A stretch of 56,277 bases of DNA from Streptomyces cucumeris (lineage in GTDB: Bacteria > Actinomycetota > Actinomycetes > Streptomycetales > Streptomycetaceae). The stretch is from positions 366,883-423,159 of the forward strand of contig NZ_JANCLX010000004.1 of NCBI RefSeq assembly GCF_024295805.1. The letters are read 5' to 3'. The notes beneath the pieces are model-generated. The model had not been told where the DNA came from. It worked only from the letters and a program-made list of their open reading frames with translations, and ran no database searches. Below, piece after piece: positions 33,180 to 41,042 of the stretch (position 1 is its first letter; the number at the start of each line of letters is the position of its first letter). The position numbers were made by a program, and so were the translations under genes.

Positions 33180-34002
33180 GGCGTCTCCGTGAGGTCTCCG
33201 GCGTCCCTGGGGACGAGGCCGTGGCGATGCGGTCCAAGGCGTGCGTACTTGCGTCGAGTGCCGCTGCGAGGAGCTTCTGGCCGAGTTCTGTGGTTGCTTT
33301 GCGCGGGTCTCCGCCGATGACGCCGTGAGTGGCAAGGGTGGGGTTGTCGGAGGTCCATGGCCAGGTGATGCCGCGGTCGAGTACGAGGCGGCTGATCGCC
33401 TGGCGCTGGCCGGGGTCGGGGAGTGCCTCGCTCGGCAGGAGGTCCAGTCGGACCGAGTCAGGGTCGAGGGCGAGCATGAGGGCGGTCTCAAGGATCCCGG
33501 CATGCACCTCGGGGAGTTCGCTGTCGATCGGGACGCGACCGGCAGCGAGGGTGGCGGGATGGAGGCCCCAGGCGGTGATGCCGTGGTTGTGGCGGAGCTG
33601 CTGGACGAGCACCTCCAGCACGCCACGGTTGCCGCCGTGGCCATTGACGAGGAGCACGCAACGAGCCGACGTGGTGCGGACGTACTCCTCCACGAGTGCG
33701 CCGACCACCGCGGCGTACAGGCGAACGTCCAGGGTGACGGTCCCCGGCGTGCGTGCGTGTTCGGGCGAGAGTCCGTAGGGGACGGCCGGCCCAACCCAGA
33801 GGTCGTGCCGGTCCGCCACCTGTGCAGCCAGACTGTGGGCGAATCGCTCAGCGATGACGGTGTCGGTGTCCAACGGCAGGTGCGGACCGTGCTGCTCGAC
33901 GGAACCGAGCGGCAGGCAGAGGACAGACCGCTCACTCAGCTCGACTGCCGCGAGCGGTGCGGTGAGCGCGGCGAACGCCCGTCTGGGGTGGTCGAGCGTC
34001 AC
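33163..34002 (-). CDS. Creatininase-family metal hydrolase
   Basis: A 279-residue amidohydrolase of the creatininase family (also including mycofactocin MftE and FAPy deformylase). The metal ligands lie in LPLGSVEQHGPHLPLDTD (E36, H38, D45/D47), NGHGGNRG and EVHAGILETA. Family members hydrolyse cyclic or linear amides, using two zinc or manganese ions. GTG 34002 overlaps the methyltransferase stop (GTGA) with GGAG six bases upstream. A longer frame to 34344 is the shadow of the methyltransferase. The operon has no mycofactocin precursor or MftB, so this is probably a hydrolase for a lactam, guanidine or formamide intermediate. The substrate is not visible in sequence. Confidence 0.88.
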   Translation of the reverse strand: MTLDHPRRAFAALTAPLAAVELSERSVLCLPLGSVEQHGPHLPLDTDTVIAERFAHSLAAQVADRHDLWVGPAVPYGLSPEHARTPGTVTLDVRLYAAVVGALVEEYVRTTSARCVLLVNGHGGNRGVLEVLVQQLRHNHGITAWGLHPATLAAGRVPIDSELPEVHAGILETALMLALDPDSVRLDLLPSEALPDPGQRQAISRLVLDRGITWPWTSDNPTLATHGVIGGDPRKATTELGQKLLAAALDASTHALDRIATASSPGTPETSRRRHAPHT

Positions 34003-34796
34003 CTCCTGCTCCGCCGCCCGAAGCGGATCAGGAACTCGTTCTCCTCCGGGAAGGTGTCGTCCTCGCTGAAGTCGGCGAGCCGCTCCATGACCGCGGTCTC
34101 GAATGCCTGTAGCCGGTCGCCGAAGAGGTGGGGGGCGGCGAAGGAGGTGGAGTACAGATAGCCGAGGATGCTCTCCCTGGTCCACGTGCGATGGACAGGG
34201 ATCCGGGCCTCTTCGACCTGGTCGAAGAGTGATTCCTCCATGATCTCGCTGTACGGGCGGTTGTGGTGCTGGAAGGTACCGGAGCCGGCCCGGCGCTCCT
34301 CGCCGAGGAAGGTCTTGATGACGTCCCGGACGGCTTCCTTCCAAGGGCTCGTAGTGGTCCAGAAGCTGCTGTCGCCGAAGATGGCGACGACGCCGTCGGG
34401 GGCGACCTGGTCATCCAGTCGAGCCAGTACGGCGGCCTGGTCGAGCCAGTGGAACGCGCGACAGATCGTGACCAGGTCGGCTTTCCAACCGAGGGGCGGC
34501 ACGAAGTCCTCGGCGGTGCTCTCGACGAGCGAGAGGCGTGAGCCTTCGGGGATCTTCGGGCGCAGCGCCGACTCTGCCGCGGTGAGCATGTCGGCATCGT
34601 TGTCGATGGCGATGATGTCGTCGAACCGGTCCAGCAGCGCCTCGGCGACCAGCCCGGTGCCGGTGCCGACGTCCAGCAGGCGGCGCGGGCCTTCGGTGCG
34701 GATCGGGACGGCCTGGTGCAGGACCACGGCGACGTCTTCGGGGATGCCGGGGCGGAACTGGCGGTAGTAGCTGGCGGTTCCGGTGAACAGGCTCAT
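33999..34796 (-). CDS. Class I SAM-dependent methyltransferase
   Basis: A 265-residue methyltransferase of the Methyltransf_11/25 type. SAM-binding motif I is LLDVGTGTGLVAEAL near residue 42; the acidic end of strand 2 is IAIDNDADML; motif II/III region is DLVTICRAFHWLD. The YYRQFRPGIPEDV opening is common to small-molecule methyltransferases. It overlaps both neighbours by four bases (GTGA with the creatininase-family gene, ATGA with the HAD gene). The substrate is unknown; O- or N-methylation of the operon's product is the natural reading. Confidence 0.88.
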   Translation of the reverse strand: MSLFTGTASYYRQFRPGIPEDVAVVLHQAVPIRTEGPRRLLDVGTGTGLVAEALLDRFDDIIAIDNDADMLTAAESALRPKIPEGSRLSLVESTAEDFVPPLGWKADLVTICRAFHWLDQAAVLARLDDQVAPDGVVAIFGDSSFWTTTSPWKEAVRDVIKTFLGEERRAGSGTFQHHNRPYSEIMEESLFDQVEEARIPVHRTWTRESILGYLYSTSFAAPHLFGDRLQAFETAVMERLADFSEDDTFPEENEFLIRFGRRSRR

Positions 34797-35458
34797 GTGG
34801 CGCTCCGTGCTGCGAGGTGCTGGATGTGGGTGGCGGCTGCCGCAAGGTCATCGGCGACGAGCACACCGTGGTCAACGAGCAGGGACTCGTCGGGGACCTG
34901 TCTTCCGCGCGAGATCCACACAGCGCTCGCCCCTGCTTCGGTGGCACCCACGATGTCGCACGCCCAGTCGTCTCCGATGTGGATCAGGCCACCGGGGTCT
35001 GTAGCGAAGTGGTCGGTGACGGCGTGGAAAGCGCGAGGGTCGGGCTTGGTGTGGCCGATGCGACAGGACGGGAAGAAGTCGCTCACCCACGGGGAGAGAA
35101 GTGTGCGCAGTCCGTCGGTGTCAGCGTCGACGCAGGATACGTTGGAGAGGGTGGCCACGGTCGCTACGGCGCTGATCCGGCGCAGGGCCTCAGTGACACC
35201 GGGGTAGAGGTTGAACGGGGCCGGCGGCACGTCTCGCGGGAACGTCTCCGTCGGCACCTGGACGGCTTCGCAGACCTCGCTCACCAGAGCGTCGGTCAGG
35301 GTCGGGTGGGTGTGAAGACTGGACCGCAGGATCGCCCGGGTGCGCGCGGGAGGCAGCGGAGAGGCTTCGACCAGCCGCATCGTCAGGCCGGGACCGTCGG
35401 CCATACCCAGCGTCCCTCCGACGTCCACGGAGACCAGGAGTCCGGGTCGTGACGTCAC
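34793..35458 (-). CDS. HAD-superfamily hydrolase with altered motif I
   Basis: A 221-residue HAD protein. Motif I is VDVGGTL: the nucleophile Asp is kept, but the second Asp (D+2 acid/base in phosphatases) is Gly. Motif II TLSNVS, motif III KPDPRAF and motif IV IGDDWACDIVGA are intact, with a helical cap. Loss of the acid/base residue is seen in some HAD subgroups, so it could be a slow phosphatase, a dehalogenase-type hydrolase or non-catalytic. It starts with an ATG overlapping the stop of the next upstream gene (ATGA) and is itself coupled to the methyltransferase gene. Confidence 0.8.
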   Translation of the reverse strand: MTSRPGLLVSVDVGGTLGMADGPGLTMRLVEASPLPPARTRAILRSSLHTHPTLTDALVSEVCEAVQVPTETFPRDVPPAPFNLYPGVTEALRRISAVATVATLSNVSCVDADTDGLRTLLSPWVSDFFPSCRIGHTKPDPRAFHAVTDHFATDPGGLIHIGDDWACDIVGATEAGASAVWISRGRQVPDESLLVDHGVLVADDLAAAATHIQHLAARSAT

Positions 35459-35901
35459 TGGTTCCTCCCCGAAGTGGCAGGCAGCGTGGAGACGACGGCT
35501 CCGATGCGGGCCTTCCGGATGTCCCCGGTGGTGGCCTCGGAGAGGAACGTCAGGACGTACCGCAGCTCCGCTTCGTCAAGGCCATTGAGGGATCGTCCCT
35601 CCCGGCCGGCGGCGGCGTTGAGGTCCGGTGGGACGCTGCGCGGGCGCAATCCGTGCGGCAGGTGGAGTCGGCCGTGCCAGTGCTCGCCGTCGCCCGGTGC
35701 AGGGAAGCTGTCCGTGGGGCGCAGGACAGTGACGTCGTCCAGGGTCAGGATGCGGACGCGGACGGACGTGTCCGCGATGTCGAGGCTCCCGGTGAGAAAG
35801 GTGTCGTGACCGTCGAGACGTTGCGACAGGCGGAGCATGGGCCCTTCCGGGCTGTGGGTGACCGTGCCCTCGACGGGGACGTTCAGCAGAGCGTTGGGCA
35901 T
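35455..35901 (-). CDS. Unknown 148-residue protein of the operon
   Basis: A 148-residue protein I do not recognise. The first 90 residues look like beta strands (LLNVPVEGTVTH, MLRLSQRLDGHDTFLTGSLDI, VRVRILTLDDVTVL), resembling a small barrel or sandwich. The last 40 are helical (LDEAELRYVLTFLSEATTGDIRKARI). No cofactor motif is seen. It overlaps the enolase-superfamily gene by 19 bases and the HAD gene by four. This places it firmly in the operon and makes a structural, carrier or cyclase-like role worth testing. Confidence 0.6.
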   Translation of the reverse strand: MPNALLNVPVEGTVTHSPEGPMLRLSQRLDGHDTFLTGSLDIADTSVRVRILTLDDVTVLRPTDSFPAPGDGEHWHGRLHLPHGLRPRSVPPDLNAAAGREGRSLNGLDEAELRYVLTFLSEATTGDIRKARIGAVVSTLPATSGRNQ

Positions 35902-36953
35902 GCTGTGCTCCTTGGCGTGGCGCCGAGACCAGTGGTGTCCGGCAGGCGGATATGGCCGTCTTCGGGGCGGATCGGCATCTCATAGAGGCGTTGTCGTCCG
36001 GGCTCCCACCTGAGCCGGTACTCGACAGCCCGGGCGACGGTGGGAAAGGCAGCGGCGAGGTGGAGGCCGGGCAGGAGTGAGCGACCATGCGGGTAGACGG
36101 GGATGCCCTGGGCCTGGGCGATCGGGATGATCTGGGCCGCCCGGGTCAGACCGCCGCACCCGACGACATCGAGGGTCAGGGCGCTGGGACGGATGTACTG
36201 GATCAGTCCGGTGGGGTCCTCGTCGCAATGCGCACGTTCACCGACTGCCAGCGGCACCGAGGTCGCCGCAAGGAATTCGTAGGCGTCTGCGGCGTGATGC
36301 GGGAGCGGGTCCTCCAGCCACCGCAGAGAAGAGGGATCGACGGCCTGTGCGAAGGCCAGTGCCACGGACGGCGTCCAGGTGCCCACCGCGTCGACGGCGA
36401 GGGGAGCCCCGAGAGCCTGGGAGTAGCGCTCGACTGCCTGGGCCATGCGCAGTGCGGCTTGCTCGGAGGGGGCTGCCGGGTCGCGGCGTAGTCCCCACTT
36501 GGTGAAGCTCCAGCCGTCGGCCGCGACACCGCTCAGCGCGTCCGGGCTGTCGATGCGGCTGAGGTCCAAGGTCAGCCACGAGGCATACGCGGGAACGAAC
36601 TTCCGAGGAGCCACGGTGGTGAGGAGTTCGGCAACAGTGCGCTCCGCGAGCTGACCGTGAAGGTCCCAGACGGCGCAGTCGACGGTCCCGACCGCCCAAG
36701 AAGCCACCTCGGATGGACACCTGCGAGCCGCCGCACGCAGCTGCTCCAGCAGAACGACGTGGTCGGTGACCGCCGCGTCCTTCACTTCGGGCGCCAGAAC
36801 GTCGCTCACGTAGCGCCCGACGCCCTCCCCGACCGGTCCGTACCATCCAACCGCTGTGGTGGACCGAACCCCGACGAAAAAAGTGTCATCTCCGGGTGTC
36901 ACGGGCCGCCTCGCCTGAACGACGTGCAGGCCCTCGATGGTCCAAGAGCTCAT
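35883..36953 (-). CDS. Enolase-superfamily (mandelate racemase/muconate lactonizing) enzyme
   Basis: A 356-residue protein with the capping domain followed by a TIM barrel. The active-site set is nearly complete: K152 (FTKWG, second Lys of KxK, the first is Phe), metal ligands D188 (AVDAVGTW), E214 (WLEDPLP) and E239 (VGERAH), then D262 (LTLDVVG) and H289 (YPHGRS), a His-Asp pair at canonical spacing. Such enzymes remove the proton next to a carboxylate, giving racemization, dehydration or cycloisomerization. With His-Asp and one Lys, an acid-sugar dehydratase or epimerase is plausible. The start overlaps the phosphoketolase stop by four bases (ATGA). Confidence 0.88.
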   Translation of the reverse strand: MSSWTIEGLHVVQARRPVTPGDDTFFVGVRSTTAVGWYGPVGEGVGRYVSDVLAPEVKDAAVTDHVVLLEQLRAAARRCPSEVASWAVGTVDCAVWDLHGQLAERTVAELLTTVAPRKFVPAYASWLTLDLSRIDSPDALSGVAADGWSFTKWGLRRDPAAPSEQAALRMAQAVERYSQALGAPLAVDAVGTWTPSVALAFAQAVDPSSLRWLEDPLPHHAADAYEFLAATSVPLAVGERAHCDEDPTGLIQYIRPSALTLDVVGCGGLTRAAQIIPIAQAQGIPVYPHGRSLLPGLHLAAAFPTVARAVEYRLRWEPGRQRLYEMPIRPEDGHIRLPDTTGLGATPRSTACPTLC

Positions 36954-39004
36954 CGGACCACCTCACGGCAGGCCAGGAGACGGCCTGCGGCCCGCTCGAC
37001 GCCCGCCACATCCATCCCCATCGTGCGGGCGAGGTCGTGCTGTGGCATGGGACCGCCCGGCTCCTGCCAGCCAATGACGTCGGTGGGACGGCGGAGGCGC
37101 CCGGCCAGCAGGCCCCAGACAGCGGCGGGGTGGCCAAGGGTGAGGACAAGAACAGCGGCTTTGGTCCCCAGGTAGTCCTCGATCTCGCGATCGGCCAGCC
37201 CTCGTGGCCACACATGCGGGGGTCCGAGCACCGTCAGGTCATGCAGATTGACGACCCGGACCCGGCACCCGTGGCGCACTCGGACGCGCTCGGCGGCCTG
37301 CGTGGCCACGGCAGCGGGGATGTCCCCAGCCGCCACGATCACCAGGTCGGGCTCGTCTTCGTCGCTGAGGTGCGGCCACACCGCGAGACCACGGCTCTGC
37401 TCCTCGGCGAGCGTTTCCATCGGGTGGGCGGTGCGGCTGTGCTTACCGGCGATGACCAGGTTGACGCGGTCCACCGAGTCGAGCGCCCCGTCGAGGGCCG
37501 CTGCGGTTCGTGCCGGGTCGGCAGGCGTCAGCACGCGCACGCCGGGGGCCGCCAAGCCCAGCAGAGCGGTGGCGAGGGACGGGTCACCGTGTGTGTAGAC
37601 GTTGTTCCAGCCATAGGAAGTCAGCAGCAGATTGAGGCTGGGCAGGCCCCGTGCACCGTCGAGGCGTCGTTGCTTGATGTGTCCCACCAAACCGCTGGCG
37701 AGCAAAGGAGCGAAGCTCTCGTACGACACGAGCAGCCCACGGCGTCCGCTGGCGGTCCAGCCGGCGAGCCGTTCCAGCAGTACCTCCTCCGCCAACAGCT
37801 CGTGAACCCACCGCTCACCGGCGAGCTCGCCGAGGCGGTTGGAATCCAGTTCGTCTGGGCTGACCAGCAGGACATCGCCTCGCGCGGCGTGCTCTCGTAC
37901 GACCTGGCTGACCGCGCTCGTGAAAGAGACACCGCGGTCCTCCTTTGGGCCAGCGGAGACGCCCTGCCGCGTGGAAGGCGCCGGAGGAAGGGAGCACCAG
38001 CGGACCTGCATGACGGCTTCCGCGAGGGGACCTTGCCCGCGTCCCTCCTCGTCAAAGAGCTGGGAGGGCTGGTAGGAAGCGAGCCAGTCAGCGAGGAGCG
38101 ACAGGTGCTCGGGATCAGTACGCGGGCCGGTGAGGGGTGTCTTGTGCAGGGCCGGCGTGCCGAGGAGAGTCTGGTCTCCGAGGGCGGATGGGCCAGTCCA
38201 CCCCTTGAGGCACCGCAGGACGACCGCTGTGGCCCTGTCTTCGAGGACGGATTCCATCGCGTCCCAGAGCGCGGCATGGAAGTCGGCGTGCTCGTCAAGT
38301 GATCCAGTACTGACCCGAACGACCTTGGTACCCCACCCCAGACCGGCGAAGTACGCATGGAGTTCGCTGTCGTCCAACCCCCCGAGCAGGGATGGCCCAC
38401 CCATGCGGAAACCGTTCACGTGCACCACAGGGAGTACGGCAGCTCGGCCCGGCGCTCTGTGCGCGAACCAGGAGGCCGAGGTCGTCGGCGTCTCGCACTC
38501 TCCATCGCCGATCACCGGAACCACGACCCGGCCGGGGGCGTCCAGCGCGGCCCCCTGGGCGAACGGGAGGCAACCGCCAAGACGGCCGCCGAGAAACGCG
38601 CCCGCTGGCAGCGCCGGTGTGACTTCGGCGCCCAGGCCATCGGTGTCAGGGAACGACCGGGACAGGTGTCGCAGTCCGTCGGCGTCCGGCGCGAAGTCGG
38701 GGCGTAGCTTGCCGAGGTCGCCCGTCACCCAGGCTGCGGACAACTGCACGACGCCGGCGTGACCGGCTCCGAGCAGCGGCACCAGGTCCGCGTCCCGTTC
38801 GAGGGTCCCAGCGGCAAGACCGATGTGGGACAGTGCCCAGGCGGTGCCAGGAACGGTTCCCCAGTGGCCCGAAGGGTGTTCCTTCACGTGAGCTGCGGCC
38901 AGCGGTTGCTGGAGCATGACGTTGTCCCGCAGATGGAGTTGACACACCGAGGCGTAGCAGATGGCCCTCCACAGGGCATCGGCCAGAGAAGCGTCGTCCA
39001 CCAT
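36950..39004 (-). CDS. Phosphoketolase-family ThDP enzyme, shortened
   Basis: A 684-residue thiamine-diphosphate enzyme of the phosphoketolase family (usual length about 790). Conserved landmarks in order: GHWGTVPGT (near residue 48), LGAGHAGVVQLSA in place of GPGHGGPA, the ThDP site VIGDGECETPTTSASW, HKTPLTG in place of HQVPL, SYESFAPLL, SLNLLLTSYGWN, VIAGKHSR and VVNLHDLTVLG. The family splits xylulose 5-phosphate or fructose 6-phosphate into acetyl phosphate and an aldose phosphate. Several substitutions in substrate loops suggest a changed substrate. The ATG overlaps the radical SAM stop by one base (TGATG). It is unlikely to be central metabolism in this operon; a two-carbon-unit cleavage or transfer in the pathway is inferred. 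Confidence 0.85.
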   Translation of the reverse strand: MVDDASLADALWRAICYASVCQLHLRDNVMLQQPLAAAHVKEHPSGHWGTVPGTAWALSHIGLAAGTLERDADLVPLLGAGHAGVVQLSAAWVTGDLGKLRPDFAPDADGLRHLSRSFPDTDGLGAEVTPALPAGAFLGGRLGGCLPFAQGAALDAPGRVVVPVIGDGECETPTTSASWFAHRAPGRAAVLPVVHVNGFRMGGPSLLGGLDDSELHAYFAGLGWGTKVVRVSTGSLDEHADFHAALWDAMESVLEDRATAVVLRCLKGWTGPSALGDQTLLGTPALHKTPLTGPRTDPEHLSLLADWLASYQPSQLFDEEGRGQGPLAEAVMQVRWCSLPPAPSTRQGVSAGPKEDRGVSFTSAVSQVVREHAARGDVLLVSPDELDSNRLGELAGERWVHELLAEEVLLERLAGWTASGRRGLLVSYESFAPLLASGLVGHIKQRRLDGARGLPSLNLLLTSYGWNNVYTHGDPSLATALLGLAAPGVRVLTPADPARTAAALDGALDSVDRVNLVIAGKHSRTAHPMETLAEEQSRGLAVWPHLSDEDEPDLVIVAAGDIPAAVATQAAERVRVRHGCRVRVVNLHDLTVLGPPHVWPRGLADREIEDYLGTKAAVLVLTLGHPAAVWGLLAGRLRRPTDVIGWQEPGGPMPQHDLARTMGMDVAGVERAAGRLLACREVVR

Positions 39005-40098
39005 CACGCGCCGACCAGGGTCTCGCCGGCGAAGGTGAAGTACCACAGCGGGCGGTAACACTCCCACGCCGCCGGACGCAGCCCCGTCGGTTTCAAGATC
39101 TGCTCTATCTCCATGCGGGCGTGCAGGTAGTACTCCAGCTCCTGCGCCCCGGAGGCGCGGAGGCCGGCCATGATGCGGTTGTGGGCCTGGTAGACCTGGA
39201 AGTTGGGAAACTCGGTCACGTAGGGCGCGAGGGCTTCGACACCATTGCGCAGGGCGTCGAAGTCGTCCAGTCCCACGATGTACGTGAACGAACTGCCGTG
39301 GCCCGCGGCCACCGCTCGCCGCAGTACCTCGGGCATCCAGGTGGACGTCAGAACCGCCTTGCTGGCCTTCAGCAGGAGATCACGGCGGGTGAAGCACTCC
39401 GCGGTGAGCCGGAGCACGAAGGGCCCGACGTCGGCGAGCTCCTCGAACGCCTGCTGAGAGCGCAGCACCGAGGTGAGGAAGCCGAGGCGGGCTTCCACGC
39501 CGTACTCGACAAGCACCGAGCGCAAAGCACGCAGGTGGTCGACGGCTGCGGGTTCCCGCTCAAAGCACCCCGTTGAGACGGTGACCTCACGAACTTCCGT
39601 AAGGTCCCGCCTCGGGTGCTGCTCTCCCAGTACGGCGAGGAGTTCCCGGAGGTCCCGTTCCTCCGACAGTCGGGGGTCTGCTGCCGCCTCCAGTGTGTTG
39701 GGGCAGAAAGCGCACCCGACGCAGCGGCTGCGGGCGTTCGGGTTGAGCGTCAAGGCCGTGCCGTTGTCGCGGAAGTAGCCGCCGACTGCCTCGTCGGCAT
39801 CGACGCGCTCAACGGTGCCGACCGGGACACCCCCCAGCAGCAACCGCCCGTCCTCCACCAACCGGAACGGCGATTCCGTGGCGTTCAGCGGGACGATGAG
39901 CTGCCAGGGCACCGACCGCGCGCTGTCCAGCCGAACCTGAAGTCGCGCCCGGTGGCGCGGCGCTTCCCCGTTGATTCCATGGAGATTGACCGCGATGAGC
40001 AGGGCGTCTTCGACCGGCACTCGGTACTGCTGCGCGAGTCGCTCCACTTCCGCGAGCGAGGACGTCGCGCCCACCTGTCCACCGAGTAGTGCTGTCAC
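39004..40098 (-). CDS. Radical SAM-like protein with CxxCxxC motif
   Basis: A 364-residue protein. The cluster motif is C126-x2-C129-x2-C132 (RCVGCAFCPNT), which differs from the standard C-x3-C-x2-C. After it come VTVSTGCFE (GGE-like strand region), LRLTAECF and a YIVGLDDFDAL strand, as in a partial TIM barrel of radical SAM enzymes. About 120 residues precede the motif and look like a small all-beta domain. Further cysteines (STGC, AEC, WEC) might hold a second cluster. GTG 40098 follows ATGGAG; an open frame to 40176 is not needed. First gene of the operon, so probably central to its chemistry. The reaction is unknown. Confidence 0.75.
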   Translation of the reverse strand: MTALLGGQVGATSSLAEVERLAQQYRVPVEDALLIAVNLHGINGEAPRHRARLQVRLDSARSVPWQLIVPLNATESPFRLVEDGRLLLGGVPVGTVERVDADEAVGGYFRDNGTALTLNPNARSRCVGCAFCPNTLEAAADPRLSEERDLRELLAVLGEQHPRRDLTEVREVTVSTGCFEREPAAVDHLRALRSVLVEYGVEARLGFLTSVLRSQQAFEELADVGPFVLRLTAECFTRRDLLLKASKAVLTSTWMPEVLRRAVAAGHGSSFTYIVGLDDFDALRNGVEALAPYVTEFPNFQVYQAHNRIMAGLRASGAQELEYYLHARMEIEQILKPTGLRPAAWECYRPLWYFTFAGETLVGA

Positions 40099-40245
40099 GC
40101 GCGTGCTCCATCCATGAGGTCGGAGTGGGATGGCGCGTCGACGGAGCGCGGGGGCAACTCCGCCGACGGCACGCAAGAGACTGCCGTTGCGCGCCAGGAC
40201 GACGAACCACGCGCAGGGATTTTTGGCGGACGTCCCGGGACGTTT

Positions 40246-40944
40246 TCAGCGGACGGCGTGTTCCAGCGACCGTAGATGGTGCATCAGGGCAGCGACGTCG
40301 GTGAGGTCGGCAAGCACCATGTCGGCTCCTGCTTGACGCAGTTCATCCTCGCTGTGTACGCCGGAGGCCACCGCGACGATGTGCGCGCCGGAGTGCAGAG
40401 CAGCTTCGACGTCACGCGGGGTGTCCCCAATGAGGACGGTGGGTGCGTCCAACGGAATGCCATGAGCCGTATGGACCCGCTTCCGAGCGACGTCGACCAG
40501 GTCGGTCCGATCCGCCGCGTCCGCTCCGTAGGCCCCGGATTCCATGTCGAGCAGCCCATCCAGTCCGAAGGCCCTGAGTTTGACCCGGGCGTTTGCCTGG
40601 ATGTTGCCGGTCAGGACTGAGGAGACCATGCCGGGCTCCGCAGCCACGGCTGTGAGGGCCTCTCGGGCACCTGGCAGATCACGGCCGCGACGGGTAAGGT
40701 CCGCTTCCCGCGCGGCGCCGGCGGCCTCCAATGCTGGAAGGATCCGCTCCCATGCCGGGGGCTCCAGCCCGTGATCCCGGAACATCCCACCAAGGATCAG
40801 CCGGTCGGTCCGGCCTTCGGTGCGAGCCGGGTGGGCCGCGGCACGGCCCGCCGCGTCTTTGAAAGCGGCAGCATAGATCTCCTTGCTGACGCCGGAGTTC
40901 TCGATGAGGGTGTGGTCGATATCCCACAGCACGATCAGCGGCAC
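40246..40944 (-). CDS. HAD-superfamily phosphatase
   Basis: A 232-residue HAD hydrolase. Motif I WDIDHTLIE keeps both aspartates; motif II is VLTGNIQ; motif IV is LIGDTPRDVEAAL. A helical cap lies between motifs I and II (phosphoglycolate-phosphatase-like, subclass I). The likely start is the GTG at 40944 (VPLIVLWD); in-frame ATG 41019 would add an unconserved Cys-rich leader. It lies 148 bases upstream of the radical SAM gene on the same strand, so it may be co-transcribed with the operon. It is divergent from the XRE regulator. A sugar-phosphate intermediate from the phosphoketolase step is a plausible substrate. Confidence 0.82.
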   Translation of the reverse strand: MPLIVLWDIDHTLIENSGVSKEIYAAAFKDAAGRAAAHPARTEGRTDRLILGGMFRDHGLEPPAWERILPALEAAGAAREADLTRRGRDLPGAREALTAVAAEPGMVSSVLTGNIQANARVKLRAFGLDGLLDMESGAYGADAADRTDLVDVARKRVHTAHGIPLDAPTVLIGDTPRDVEAALHSGAHIVAVASGVHSEDELRQAGADMVLADLTDVAALMHHLRSLEHAVR

Positions 40945-41042
40945 CGGGCCAGGGTAGGCACACGCGCACTTCCAGCCACAACCACGTGCCTCCCGCCCAA
41001 CACACTTGCGGTTCGCCACCGCACTCAGGTTGGCTTTGCGGA

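Noticed and set aside
29193..40098. Mycofactocin cluster
   Set aside because: A creatininase-family gene and a radical SAM-like gene occur, but MftA, MftB and MftD are absent and the radical SAM motif differs.
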